This document shows, piece after piece, positions 41,808 through 52,397 of a stretch of DNA of 64,000 nt. Origin of the DNA: Cylindrotheca closterium (lineage: Eukaryota > Bacillariophyta > Bacillariophyceae > Bacillariales > Bacillariaceae); contig CAKOGP040002136.1 in NCBI GenBank assembly GCA_933822405.4, positions 1 through 64,000 of the forward strand, given 5' to 3'. A program made the position numbers and the translations under genes. How positions within the stretch are numbered: the stretch's first letter is position 1; each line of letters opens with the position of its first letter. Under the pieces are notes generated by a model. It ran no database searches and had not been told where the DNA came from. It saw nothing but the letters and a program-made list of their open reading frames with translations.

Positions 41808-43161
41808 GAACACTGTGCCATCGGGACGCTCTCCATTCACTTGGATCGATACGCCCAGGGCATTAGGGCGCAAGAACAATTGGCTTCTTACCTGCTACAC
41901 AATCATGCCCACCATCACCTTCAAAAAACTCAAAAAACAAAATAAAAATACGCCGCCCTGAGTGGCAAGATCGTTTCTACATGTGCAAGGGTGCAATGTA
42001 ATATCCGATGAGAGCAACTTCCCTGGGATTGGATGCCTCACACTGGTTCAACAGTACTGGACTCACCTCCGTATGGTAAATGGCCATGACAGCCATTAAC
42101 GGCAATCTAGAAACTTGAGATAGTTTTAATACAATTAATGCATCAGTTATATATATATGACTGGAAACTCACTCAGCATGCGATTGACATAATCATCCAT
42201 GCGAATTTTCATTTTTTCACTCAAAGTATACCTAGACACAGGAGAACTATTGTCGTGAAAGTGTTGTACAGTCGATTACGAATTTAGATTGCAGAGAGTT
42301 TGTTCTGAGCGCTAAAAGCACTCACGATAGAGCACATTTTGCTTTATTCTAACACCCAGGGCATTAGGGCGCAAGAACAATTGGCTTCTTACCTGCTACA
42401 CAATCATGCCCACCATCACCTTCAAAAAACTCAAAAAACAAAATAAAAATACGCCGCCCCGAGTGGCAAGATCGTTTCTACATGTGCAAGGGTGCAATGT
42501 AATATCCGATGAGAGCAACTTCCCTGGGATTGGATGCCTCACACTGGTTCAACAGTACTGGACTCACCTCCGTATGGTAAATGGCCATGACAGCCATTAA
42601 CGGCAATCTAGAAACTTGAGATAGTTTTAATACAATTAATGCATCAGTTATATATATATGACTGGAAACTCACTCAGCATGCGATTGACATAATCATCCA
42701 TGCGAATTTTCATTTTTTCACTCAAAGTATACCTAGACACAGGAGAACTATTGTCGTGAAAGTGTTGTACAGTCGATTACGAATTTAGATTGCAGAGAGT
42801 TTGTTCTGAGCGCTAAAAGCACTCACGATAGAGCACATTTTGCTTTATTCTAACACCCAGGGCATTAGGGCGCAAGAACAATTGGCTTCTTACCTGCTAC
42901 ACAATCATGCCCACCATCACCTTCAAAAAACTCAAAAAACAAAATAAAAATACGCCGCCCCGAGTGGCAAGATCGTTTCTACATGTGCAAGGGTGCAATG
43001 TAATATCCGATGAGAGCAACTTCCCTAGGATTGGATGCCTCACACTGGTTCAACAGTACTGGACTCACCTCCGTATGGTAAATGGCCATGACAGCCGTTA
43101 ACGGCAATCTAGAAACTTGAGATAGTTTTAATACGATTAATGCATCAGTTATATATATAAA
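41808..43161. mobile_element. 1.35-kb insertion with 17-bp target-site duplication and 501-bp internal repeats
   Basis: The 17-mer AGTGGCAATCCAATCTG occurs at 41791-41807 and 43162-43178, on each side of the insert. Removing the insert and one copy restores the recombinase reading frame exactly. The insert has a 46-bp unique head and 2.6 nearly identical copies of a 501-bp unit (41854-42354, 42355-42855, 42856-43157). It ends in an (AT)n-A tail. It has no terminal inverted repeats and no coding capacity. Long target duplications with a simple-sequence tail point to retroposition, possibly a SINE- or composite-like element. The class is uncertain. Confidence 0.8.
41854..43157. repeat. VNTR: 2.6 copies of a 501-bp unit
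   Basis: Each unit begins CCCAGGGCATTAGGGCGCAA (41854, 42355, 42856). The copies differ at only a few positions, for example CCTGGGATT against CCTAGGATT in the third. The third copy stops after about 302 bp in the (TA)n run. Such near-identity implies recent expansion or homogenisation. Confidence 0.95.
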
Positions 43162-46006
43162 AGTGGCAATCCAATCTGCGTTCGTAGGACATTGTAGGCT
43201 TCATCCATGTCAAATCCAGCCATCACAGTCATCGATCTTCGTTCCATTTCAGCCTAAAAGTATGCCAGCAGGTAAAATTGAATAGCAATGCAGTTCAGTT
43301 TGATTTGACAACCATTTCAAAACATTTTTGGCAAACATTTCCAAAACCAACTTACCCAGTATGATTTTGTTAGCTTGTCGTTCATGTGCTTGGTGAGGGT
43401 TGAAACTTGATACTGTTGTAAACCCTCAGTACTAGCATGCATTACACAATGTGTTCGGTGATGGGTCACTTTGCAAGACTCTACACCAGTCTTGACGTAA
43501 ATCTAAGAATGACATCCAGAAGGTTTGATGTGGCAGGCAACTTAGTTTTCAACCATAGAAAAAGCAACTATAGAAGACGTGTCAAACTCACCTCTCTCAT
43601 GGCATTTTCTTCGTCAGCAAGCTTCGTAAAATCGACAAAAGGAATTTGCCAGAATTCGGCTGGACTCTTTTTGTTCGGACGTTTGAAGTGAACCTCGTTG
43701 CTACGTAATTGCAGTATCCGAATTACATTCATGGATGTCATGAATGAGGCACATAGCAAGTAATGGCGATGCCGAAGGACCCCAACTAGGCGATCCGTAG
43801 TGAAGTCACTTTTTTGATCATCTTTCCTTAAGATGGCAGTCAGATTCCTTCCTTGTCCTGGAGCAAATCCATGGCTGATATACAAATCTTTAAAACAGAG
43901 AGACCTCGTGGAATCTCCTCTCAAACCTGCATTGCAGCCCCAATTGAAAGAGCAACCAATGTCCTTCCAATCTGGTCGATCATTTAGAATATAGGTCATT
44001 ACCTTCATCTTTTCAGTACTAGTAAGAAGGTCGGCCTTCAGGCCTTTGAAAGGATCTGTTCCTCCAAACTTGTCTTCTTTGATTGAATCGTAATATCGCT
44101 GCTGCTCTATTACACTTGCTTCAACTGCTTCACTGTCTTTTACTCTGAATTTTTTAGCTTCGCCATCCATCAAAGGTGATAGGGTGTCAAAATCTTTAAA
44201 AAAAGAAGACTCTACTGAATCCCAAAACCTTTGTATCGCTTGATGGACCCGAGAGCGACTATTTTGGGTGCCAAATTCTCTCTTTGTAAAGTCGTGGATG
44301 TAATATTTATCCACATTGTCTCTTGTGGTAAAACGAAAGGGTCGCTGCATTGGGTCCGGCATACGGTTATTCTTTATTACCCAAATGACAAATCGTTGAT
44401 ACTCCCGGAGATAAGTGTCACTAAGTCCTTTGGTCTTTAGTCTCCTGGCCGCCTCCACACGATCCAAACAAATTTTCAGGAAAGAATGAAGAAGACAACT
44501 GGGCAACAATCGAATTTCCAAGTGAGTGACCTCGAGCTCTGCGGGCGTGGTTCTGGAGGAAGGTCTTACCTAGACTTCCACCTTGCAAATTCCGAAAAGT
44601 TGCGGAACCCAGCCGTAACAAATTCCATCATTTTGGAAGTATTGGCACTCAATCCCAGGCTGGCTCACCTAAATGGACCAGCCCGACTCGGAGGGGCTTA
44701 GCAATTTGGCCTCACCCAGAGGGCGGCAGTTTACCCATAAAGGTAAAATTCCCACCCAGGGTAGCTAGAAGGATAGTTCCTGAAGATGTTATTATCAATA
44801 TCAATACATGCCGTAACACTGTTTCTGAATTGTGCATGAGGCTCTAGCCTCATTTCAAGAAAATTGTCTGCATCATCAGGCAAGGACCTGATAGCTAGCT
44901 CGTCCAATAGCTAGCTAGCTCATCCAATCAGCAGCTTGCAAGTCTAACTTCAGTGTCACATATGATGGACGGTTTGCTTTGAGTCTTCTGCTGGCTTGTC
45001 CGTACCGGTAGCAGGATATTTCTCTGATATTTCTCAGCGTTCGAAGTACAAAGTACAACCGAAGTACAACCAAAATGGCCGTGAGTGAGACGTCCATCTC
45101 ACAGGTCTGTCTCAAAGGTCGTCGCTGGCCATCCAAGTTCTGACCATGTGGTCTTTCCAATCAGTTGGCAAATATCAAATGATTGCAGGCACCCTTGTCT
45201 ATGGAGAACTGGACGTGGCCACGCCATTGGTTGATTTTCACATGGTTGATTTTCATATGGTGACAAAGGACATGAAGGGAAGGTCAGTTTGAGGCTCTAG
45301 GTGTTGCCTCTGGGTGTTGCTTTGCTACCTGGCTGTCGTGCAGCTGAAGGATTCAACCTAATTGGGGTCGACATGGTCCCAACAGTATGAAATTGCCCAC
45401 ACATTCGAACTGTAATGTACTATTGAGGTCTGTATGTTTAAGATCAATAGATAGAAAGCAAGCCAGCATTTGGTTGGTACTATATTAGTCAAAGAACGGA
45501 AGTGACAGATAAATAATACCCTTTTTTTGCACCCCCTGCCTCCTGATGAGGCGGCATTCTGTGGTGCTCGTGTTTTGAGACTTTTTTCAGGTTTCTATTT
45601 CAGAAGAAAGCTGCAGACGAGTGACCAAGGAGGTACTACAGAACTATCTGTATTTTCTAATTTGTTTCCCCGTACTAGACACTTCCCTCCTCGCAACGGA
45701 GCGAGCAAGTTACACTTGTCGAGCGACAATAGTTTGTAATGCCTGTGGTGCTGTGCTATTTCTATGCTGTGAACCTGAGACTCTACCCTCCTACTGTAGG
45801 GTTTCCTGGTCAGACAATACAAATCAATACATTTGTAGAGCCAGGCCAGTACAAAATGTACGTGAAATTGACTACACCGACTTCTCCAAAATGGTGCCTA
45901 AAACCTCTAAATACTGGCCACCAAAGAACTAAATGTTAATCCCTGCGCGGAGGGACGCGCATGCCTATCTCCGACTGCATCTATCGAGCATTCCGTAGCA
46001 CCCATA

Positions 46007-46164
46007 ACTTATGTAGAACATGGCTTTGAGCACTACTTCAATAGTTCTACATAATTATCCCTTGACAAGAATGGTGTAGGTGATTCCCTCCAACTCGGGA
46101 GTGTCGACACTACCACTCGACGCCATCCACTTATGTAGAACATGGCTTTGAGCACTACTTCAAT
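46007..46164. repeat. 37-bp exact direct repeat, 121 bp apart
   Basis: The block beginning ACTTATGTAGAACATGGCTT occurs at 46007-46043 and 46128-46164 without a mismatch. After the first copy the sequence TAGTTCTACATAA partly mirrors the beginning of the repeat (TTATGTAGAAC), so each unit could form a hairpin. Confidence 0.85.
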
Positions 46165-48018
46165 ACTAAACACATAGTTCAAAGACATTTATATCAAAGA
46201 AGAGGTCTGATTTATAAGAGTATATGTGGGGAAATTGTTGTTGGAAGTCACTTTCCTATTTTGACGTTCAGTACATTTGCTACAGTGATGGGAAACACAG
46301 CATCAATTATCAAGAAGAGGTCCAACCAATTATTCACACATTGGAAAGTGTTTTCAAATCTATTGCATTCAATAGTGGGCACTTGTCTTGTTATCGACAA
46401 TGCCTCTAAACAACCCTTCCCCCCTCCTCTTCTGCCCTCCCCCCTAATGGAATGAAAAAATTAGCGCCCGGAATGGCGACGAGACAAAGGAGCGCCAAAG
46501 CGCCAGCAAGGTTGCAGTTGTGCCTACAAAGCCGTAGTAATGGATTGTAGCTACTGTAGACTACAGCACAACGCAAATGGACTGATGGAATGTCTCGGTG
46601 AAACGGCCTAAGCTTGAGCGAATTTTCTATTTTTTTGGCAAGGCGTTTCTAGAATATATAGGGACTACAATTGTACCTTTTCGTTGCGACGTCCGCGGGA
46701 CCGTGCGTCAATAAGTCACTCGGTAGGGTTCTACACAACAAATCTGGTACTTACGCTCGTTTTAGTCGATTCGTTATGCTTTTTGGAAAAACGCGTTAAA
46801 TAATGATGTTCGGCTCTGATCCAAAGAATGACATCACGTATGGCAGAATCATCAATAAGCTTCTACTATTCAGGGCCAGAGGTTGATTTATGGCACTTTG
46901 AATATGCATCGGGATAGATGAAACATTCCGAAGCAAAAGAATAGCTAATGGAATACACTTGCTAGTGGGATCAATCACTCAGATACTATAGATGAGTGGT
47001 TTCTTTCTAATGAGGAGGCGAGAAAGAAGGAATTCTGGCCCTTACTCTGCCACGTTTTCACAGGTACCAGTACTGCCAAGACTATAATAGTTGTCTGATC
47101 ATCATTATCGTTTTCATTATTAGTCACTTGAGCAACAAAGGTTCTTTGCCTACTATAGAATACCCATCTACGATTATTGTGCATAGTGTGCCTTCGTAGC
47201 AAGGTGCTAGAACGGGTTGTCCTGATTGAAGAATTGCTTGACTGTCTGCACCACCCAGTTATCCATTTTCTCGTCTGTGTTATTTTAAAGAAGTCAATAT
47301 TCGCTCCTTGATTTTTAACCTTCAGAGTGAGCCTTCGTTCAATACTTTCGGAAATACAAAATCCAATCTCCTTCAAAGAACTGAAGATAACCCCCTGACA
47401 TCGAAACAATGCTTGGAGGAAGCAGTGATGGCTGTCACTACTTCATGTGCAAGATATCGTTCTTGCACTGACGCATGCACAAGTTGTCGTACTTGTGCGA
47501 ACGGTTTTCTTTTCAGTAAATGTTAGAAATAAAAAATAGGACGACTATCTTCAAAATAATCATTCAGATGCGAGTCATTAACTCTGCATTGTCCATGCGA
47601 CCAATCAGGTCTACATGCACTGATGACTATCTACTTCAGTTCCATAACTATAGTATCAACTATTCTGCACTCAATCAAAGTTGCAACAACAATCAATCTA
47701 GATGGTTTACTGAAAAGAATGAACAATTCTTTTCACTACGTTATTGGTTGGTCATCGCGTCAATTCACTTTCACCAAGCAATCTGGAATCTCAAAAACCT
47801 CAGTCAAATATTATACCGCATATAATATCTAACAATCTACTGCATTATCGTTAGTGTTTGTTTTATTCAAATGAAACGTGATTCATTCAGATCAGTCACG
47901 AATTAGCCTTTTTGTGATCATTTTTGGTAGGGAAATTTACGTACACACTGTACACTACGGTAGAACCGAGGGACTTATTGGCGCACGGCCCGCGGATCGA
48001 AATCCATCGATTTTCGAC

Positions 48019-48041
48019 GAAACCAGCAGAAAGGAATCGAA
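48019..48041 (+). promoter_or_regulatory. Candidate step-type heat-shock element
   Basis: Three GAA triplets stand at 48019, 48029 and 48039, an exact 10-bp pitch, about 145-165 bp before the small HSP start codon. Step-type HSEs known from yeast are direct GAA/TTC pentamers separated by 5 bp, giving this same 10-bp period. The motif is short and could be chance. It lies outside the segment duplicated at 52.3 kb, so the decayed HSP copy lacks it. Confidence 0.4.
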
Positions 48042-48183
48042 AAGTCGCATATTTCTATCGAAATCGATACTTTTTGAAACCCGGACAGATTCTGATGCTC
48101 ACAATTTCTAAAAACACTAAACGAAACAACCAAAGCAGCATTTCACCTGCAAAGGAGACGAAACTCTCAATATAACAAACAAT

Positions 48184-48666
48184 ATGCCCATTTTACAGAT
48201 TGACCCTTTCTCAGCTGCCTTTGATACAGCCTTTGACCAAAGCGTGCTCTTCAACAACGCCAACGGCGCCTTCAACAAACCACCACGAACAAGTAACATA
48301 AAAAAGGCAAGGAGAACTTGGCAGCCAACCTTTGTGCACATTCACAAGACAGAAGAAAAATACTCCATTATCATTGACGTTCCAGGCGTAAAACAAGAAG
48401 ACATGCAAATGCAACTCACCGACAAGAACCAAACACTTCTTTTGAGTGGGATTCGAAAATTTCGCAACCATGGCCGCAGTAGTAATGATGACAAGGAAGA
48501 AGAAGTGGACGAGGCCAAGTTTGAGAAGCGATTCAATATTGGAAACGATGTGGATGTTGAAAAGATTACAGCTGATCTATCGGATGGCGTCTTGAACATC
48601 ACTGCTCCCAAAAAGGCGGCTCCGTCTCCAGTGACGATCCCAATTCAGGTCGGACAAAAAGCTTAG
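48184..48666 (+). CDS. Small heat shock protein (HSP20)
   Basis: This is an intact 160-residue frame. After a 45-residue N-terminal arm (MPILQIDPFSAAFDTAFDQS) comes the alpha-crystallin domain, about residues 47-150. It has FVHIHKTEEKYSIIIDVPGV, DMQMQLTDKNQTLLLSG, FEKRFNIGNDVDVEKITADL and DGVLNITAPK (the conserved G-V-L motif). The C-terminal tail holds VTIPIQVG, an I-x-I/V-type motif used in oligomer assembly. sHSPs hold unfolding proteins in a refoldable state without ATP. There is no targeting peptide, so it is probably cytosolic. A possible heat-shock element lies upstream. The ATG follows a leader that is conserved in copy B. Confidence 0.95.
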   Translation: MPILQIDPFSAAFDTAFDQSVLFNNANGAFNKPPRTSNIKKARRTWQPTFVHIHKTEEKYSIIIDVPGVKQEDMQMQLTDKNQTLLLSGIRKFRNHGRSSNDDKEEEVDEAKFEKRFNIGNDVDVEKITADLSDGVLNITAPKKAAPSPVTIPIQVGQKA

Positions 48667-48790
48667 GTAGTAGAATACTCTCTTTTAAAAAGTCTAGTAT
48701 AGTCTGCACATATTTCAAAATTCAGACGTTGTGTATAATGAAGTATTAGTTCGCAAAATTGGTTGTATTATTTCATTGTATTTTATGATT

Positions 48791-49733
48791 CTAAGTTAAT
48801 TCCTGCTGCTGTCGTTCCAGATTGAGTGATCGCGGATTGAACACAAACCCCAAGCTTTTGAGTCGCTCCATTCGTTCCTTTGTCATTGCCGATGGCTTGC
48901 CGTTGCAATGTAGTCGAAAGTGCCTCCGTTCTGTTCACATGAAAAGATGCATTGAATTGTTAGTGTGGTTTCCCATTGCGAATATGCAGGCCCTGACACG
49001 ATGGTAGTTGTAGTAGTTACTTACGGCTCTTGACCCAAACGGCTAGCTGTTGATTCGTTTTGTACGATTTTGGGACGTTCGCATGTCCATGGACTCGCCG
49101 GAATTCTGAAAGCTCTTGGAACCGCTCTTCCCATGTCAAAGAATGGGAGTCCCACACAAAGCCAAGTTTCTCCAAAGCAGCCTGCCGCTGATCGTTCAAG
49201 GTAGAATGTTTCCCTTCCGATTTTATTCGATATTGATACCTCTGCCGTTTGACCCAATTACTAAGAGCCCTGTTCAGTTGATAGCGAAGAGGTACGAGGC
49301 AGTGTCCGTGTTCCTCTCGGAATTCCAAGAGTTCGGCATAGCGAATATTCCATTGATCGACTTGCTTTTGGCGGAGAAGGGTGGCGTCTGGATAGCCAGC
49401 AGCAGCCTTGGTGGAAGCGCCCGAGGCTCGGGCCTTGTGCGAGATCGAGTCTTGATGCGAGTCTTGATGCGAGTCTTGATGCGAGTTTGGTGATGATGAT
49501 TTGGAAGCAGCGAGGCCTTTGAGGTATTCGATTGAGTTGCTATCCAGATTCCATTTCGTGGCCTGTATGGAAACCCTCTCCACTGGGACGATCTTATCTA
49601 GGTTGATTGGGGTAGGCTGCAAGCTCACTGGTATAGGTATACGAGCTTCATCATGACTGTAATGACCGCTTGAATTACTGCGTTGTTTGTTGTTTCGACA
49701 TGAATCGTTCATAACTTCATGCTCTCGTTGCAT
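48791..49733 (-). CDS. Helicase-associated (HA) repeat protein, copy A
   Basis: The minus-strand model joins 49733-49025 and 48930-48791 across a 94-bp intron (C-GTAAGT donor, GAACAG acceptor), giving 282 residues. Splicing restores WVKSQRRHFRLHCNGKPSAM, the end of the second HA repeat. Without splicing the frame stops at 49017. Two HA repeats occupy residues about 125-265; each has a W-x(3)-E/F core (RYAELLEFREEHGHCLVP and RFQELSEFRRVHGHANVP) followed by LSNWVKRQR or LAVWVKSQR. HA domains are small helical modules that probably bind nucleic acid. Free-standing versions are abundant in diatoms. The N-terminus is polar and holds a tandem SHQD repeat (three units) that copy B lacks. Confidence 0.85.
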
Positions 49734-50514
49734 ATTTTATGGGATTGTTTGTGATTGAGTGATTGTGATATATTACGAGTGACCGGTACGTAAATCGTGA
49801 AATGTTGAAAAATGATTTTGTCAATATTGTGCAACATACGCCCTCAAGAATCACGTTCCTCTCTTCAACAAGCCACTCACTTATCATCTTTCGCAATTGC
49901 TACCAGAGAACCTTTGATTGGCGGTTTTGTCCTTAAAGACGAATCGATTTTTTTCGAAGGCGAAGCCTTCGGTTTACATTGCAAAAGGGCTCACCCGGTC
50001 GGACTAAATTGGTTTCGATTGTACAGAACCGAACCTAACATCTCTCGTTTTATTAAACAAACCAATAAGTGATGCATTTGCCTGTACGCACTTTTACTCT
50101 TGCTTCTAGTTTTGAAGATGCTCCTCCCATACGGAAAGGATTTTTTCTTGTAAGATACTTGTACATAGGTAGTCGAATCCTACCGTACTCCTCGTGTCCG
50201 TAACCAAATGTTTCCAACTCGTTTCATGGTTTGATGAATACAGTTGCTCTTGCTTGTTATTATTATTCATTCATTCACCACAAAAAGGTTTCTAAAATGT
50301 TGAACCGAATTTGCGTTGGCGCTCCTGATATTTATATATATATATATGAGATGGGACTTTGCAATCGAATGAAATGCCAACTGATAGTCGAAGAGGACCA
50401 CACGTGAGCAACCATCGCTCTCCCGCCCGTCAATGGTTCTCCACCGAACGCCAGCAAACAAGAACGAGAATAAAATACATACTCATCTTCGCATGTTCTT
50501 ATCAAAGAAGGAAC
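49734..50514. promoter_or_regulatory. Divergent spacer between HA and oxygenase genes, copy A
   Basis: This 781-bp region separates two divergent start codons. Its HA-proximal part (CGCCCTCAAGAATCA, then CCACTCACTTATCATC) is shared with copy B, where a further diverged duplicate occurs at about 54015-54066. A (TA)n run lies at 50333-50347. No specific factor site is identified. Confidence 0.4.
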
Positions 50515-52206
50515 ATGTCAAAGAAGCATGGCATCCATCTGATCTACTTCTTGTTCTATTACCTCTTGTTCTTATCAGCGTTCCTCGTTGTTGTTGTTGT
50601 TGTACCTGTGAATGCATGGGAACAAACCCCTCAGCTTCTTGTTCTTCGTTCGACTTACCAACGACATCCGACATCAATTGCCACCAAATCTTACTCAGGC
50701 AGCAGATGGAACCGCAGATGGAACCGCTGTAGAGGAGTCATCCCATCATCATTACGGACGACACCAACCACTCTGCATGCATCATCATCTTGGACAGAGA
50801 TTCCTTCCATTGTAGGTCCGTTCGACGCCAAGGCATTTGCCGAGACGCAATGTTGGGGTCAGACACCATTGCTCCTCCAGCATTCCTTTGGTGGGACGCA
50901 AGTGTTTTCGTGGAAGGACATGTTGCAGCTGGCAATGCAAGATGAGTCATCGTCTGTTACGTCTCGACTGATCACACACCAGCCGGGAACCTTGGATACC
51001 TTCAAACTCGACTTTGGCCCCTTTTCTGAATTGGAATTGAGTAACTTCTTGATTGTCGACTCTGATACTGAGGAACTTCGTGATGATCCTGACAAGAATG
51101 AAAAAGATGTGTTTAACCAAGTTTCAACCTTGGTTGTCAATGATGTGGATCGTTGGATCCCATCCTTGTCCGACTGGATGGATATTCATTTCGGATTCTT
51201 GCCCCGATGGCGTCGGGATGATGCCCAAGTCAGTCTGGCCAGAAAGGGTGGAGGCATTGGACCTCATGTGGACAATTATGACGTCTTTCTGATACAAGCC
51301 AGCGGCACTCGCACCTGGAAGGTGGGACTGGAAACTCTTTCGGTAAAAGATGAGTTTGGCAACTTGGTGGAAGCCTCCGAAGTCCGAGTTTTGGATCTAG
51401 AAGGACAACCAGCTGGTGAATTTGTGACAATCCAACTCGACCCAGGGGACTGCTTGTACTTACCTCCACGAGTCGTCCATTGGGGATCGGCAACGTCTGA
51501 TGATTGCATGACGCTAAGTGTCGGATGTCGGGCACCCTCTGCATCCGAACTCCTTCAGCGTATCACCGAATCCATGTCGGACTCGTCTTCTATCTTGGCA
51601 ACCGCACGCTATACTGACATGGAGGATATAGCAAATTGGTCCAAACAACAACATGGCGGCAACCAAAAGGGTCTCTCTAAAAAGGTCAAGGACAAGATGA
51701 AAAGGTTGGTGCTGGACTTGATTGAGGAGCAATTGGACGATGATGCTTTTTGGGACAAACTAGTGGGCGAGGTCGTCACGGAACCAAATAGGCCTACCAT
51801 GGACTATCCAATACCCTTGTCTGAAATGGACGAAGAGTGGAAAACTGAATTGGGAATATGGGCGGATTCAAAACAAGCTCTCGGGGGTGTCTTGGGTGGA
51901 ACTGGAGTCTTGCGTCGTGCAGAAGGCATTGCATTTGCATGGTCCGTCTTGGAGGAAAACGAAAAGATGGGTCCTATTATGTTTGCGCAAGGAAGATCAT
52001 TCCCGCTGAATGATAATTCTGACGCTGCATCACTTCTCCTAGATATGATTGCCAATGGATTGCCGCTTAGTCGGCAACGATTGGACGAGCAAGGAGTTGA
52101 AGTATCAGATACCATGAAATCCTTTCTTCTTGAGTTGATTGAGGAGGGGTTGCTATATGGTGACGATGACGATGATAATAATGACGATGATGAATATATA
52201 TTATAA
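50515..52206 (+). CDS. RoxA/YcfD-like ribosomal oxygenase (JmjC/cupin), plastid-targeted, copy A
   Basis: The start is placed at the ATG at 50515, because it directly begins a signal peptide; the frame is open further upstream. The protein has 563 residues. Residues 1-34 are strongly hydrophobic and end PVNA, followed by Trp35. An A-x-A-like site with an aromatic +1 residue is the plastid-entry mark in diatoms. A Ser/Arg/Thr-rich transit-like stretch follows. The JmjC-type core has the Fe(II) ligands H251 and D253 in GIGPHVDNYDVFLIQ and H322 in LPPRVVHWG, then SVGCRAPSASELL. These match bacterial RoxA (YcfD), which hydroxylates an Arg of ribosomal protein L16 using 2-oxoglutarate and O2. A plastid ribosomal substrate is inferred. 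The C-terminal winged-helix-like part ends in an Asp/Asn-rich tail. Confidence 0.85.
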   Translation: MSKKHGIHLIYFLFYYLLFLSAFLVVVVVVPVNAWEQTPQLLVLRSTYQRHPTSIATKSYSGSRWNRRWNRCRGVIPSSLRTTPTTLHASSSWTEIPSIVGPFDAKAFAETQCWGQTPLLLQHSFGGTQVFSWKDMLQLAMQDESSSVTSRLITHQPGTLDTFKLDFGPFSELELSNFLIVDSDTEELRDDPDKNEKDVFNQVSTLVVNDVDRWIPSLSDWMDIHFGFLPRWRRDDAQVSLARKGGGIGPHVDNYDVFLIQASGTRTWKVGLETLSVKDEFGNLVEASEVRVLDLEGQPAGEFVTIQLDPGDCLYLPPRVVHWGSATSDDCMTLSVGCRAPSASELLQRITESMSDSSSILATARYTDMEDIANWSKQQHGGNQKGLSKKVKDKMKRLVLDLIEEQLDDDAFWDKLVGEVVTEPNRPTMDYPIPLSEMDEEWKTELGIWADSKQALGGVLGGTGVLRRAEGIAFAWSVLEENEKMGPIMFAQGRSFPLNDNSDAASLLLDMIANGLPLSRQRLDEQGVEVSDTMKSFLLELIEEGLLYGDDDDDNNDDDEYIL

Positions 52207-52397
52207 GGATGATGTAAAAGTACAATAAAAGTCTACCGATCGCGCCAGAGAGTTGGTGGTTTTGGCGTCTTTCGCGCGTCGAATATTTAGTATCTTAGAA
52301 TTTGAACTTATTTGAGGACCATGCTGCAAAAACATCAAACGAAACAACCAAAGCAGGATTTCACCTGCAAAGAAGACGAAACTCTCAATATAACAAC

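Larger units (their letters stand above)
41568..44631 (-). pseudogene. Ndc10/Crypton-type tyrosine recombinase gene split by an insertion
   Basis: Exons on the minus strand are 44631-44570, 44498-43592, 43502-43356 and 43253-43179. All have GT-AG borders and matching phases. The last exon is interrupted at codons QIGLPL and resumes at 41807, running to 41568. Without the insertion the gene gives 476 residues. Motifs are WGCNAGLRGDSTRSL (R about 214), VGVLRHRHYLLCASF and VTHHRTHCVMHAS. Then come STLTKHMNDKLTKSYW (catalytic His and Tyr), MAGFDMDEAY and, beyond the insertion, SPDGDKS-like APDGDKS and VLVQDGIYLI. This is the order of fungal Ndc10-II/Crypton-type recombinases. As it stands, translation ends in TAA at 43151 inside the insertion, so the last 73 or so residues are lost while the catalytic core is kept. 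Confidence 0.75.
44632..48183. other. 3.5-kb gene-poor region
   Basis: No gene is supported. Small structures are a cluster of TAGCTAGCT units near 44895-44930, AAGTACAA repeats near 45045-45070 and a 37-bp exact direct repeat (46007 and 46128). The longest frame (46975-47409, minus, 144 codons) has no recognisable features. The last 170 bp carry the candidate heat-shock element of the next gene. Confidence 0.45.
48111..52245. repeat. Segmental duplication, copy A
   Basis: The order small HSP (+), HA protein (-), RoxA-like oxygenase (+) is repeated in copy B at about 52328-56395. The left edge is near AAACGAAACAACC (48118 and 52337). The right edge is near the motif GTCTACCGATCGCGCC. Identity is uneven: almost complete over the oxygenase coding region and the 3' half of the HA gene, lower in spacers. 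Confidence 0.85.

Noticed and set aside
41808..43161. Reading the insertion as an intron of the recombinase gene
   Set aside because: The borders lack GT-AG, a 17-bp duplication flanks it, and a TAA follows in frame within a few codons.
41808..43161. Solo LTR of a retrotransposon
   Set aside because: The insert does not begin with TG or end with CA, and its target duplication is 17 bp, longer than the 4-6 bp of LTR elements.
46975..47409. 144-codon minus-strand frame
   Set aside because: Its composition is unremarkable, no domain or targeting signal is seen, and neighbouring frames are equally open. Too weak to call a gene.
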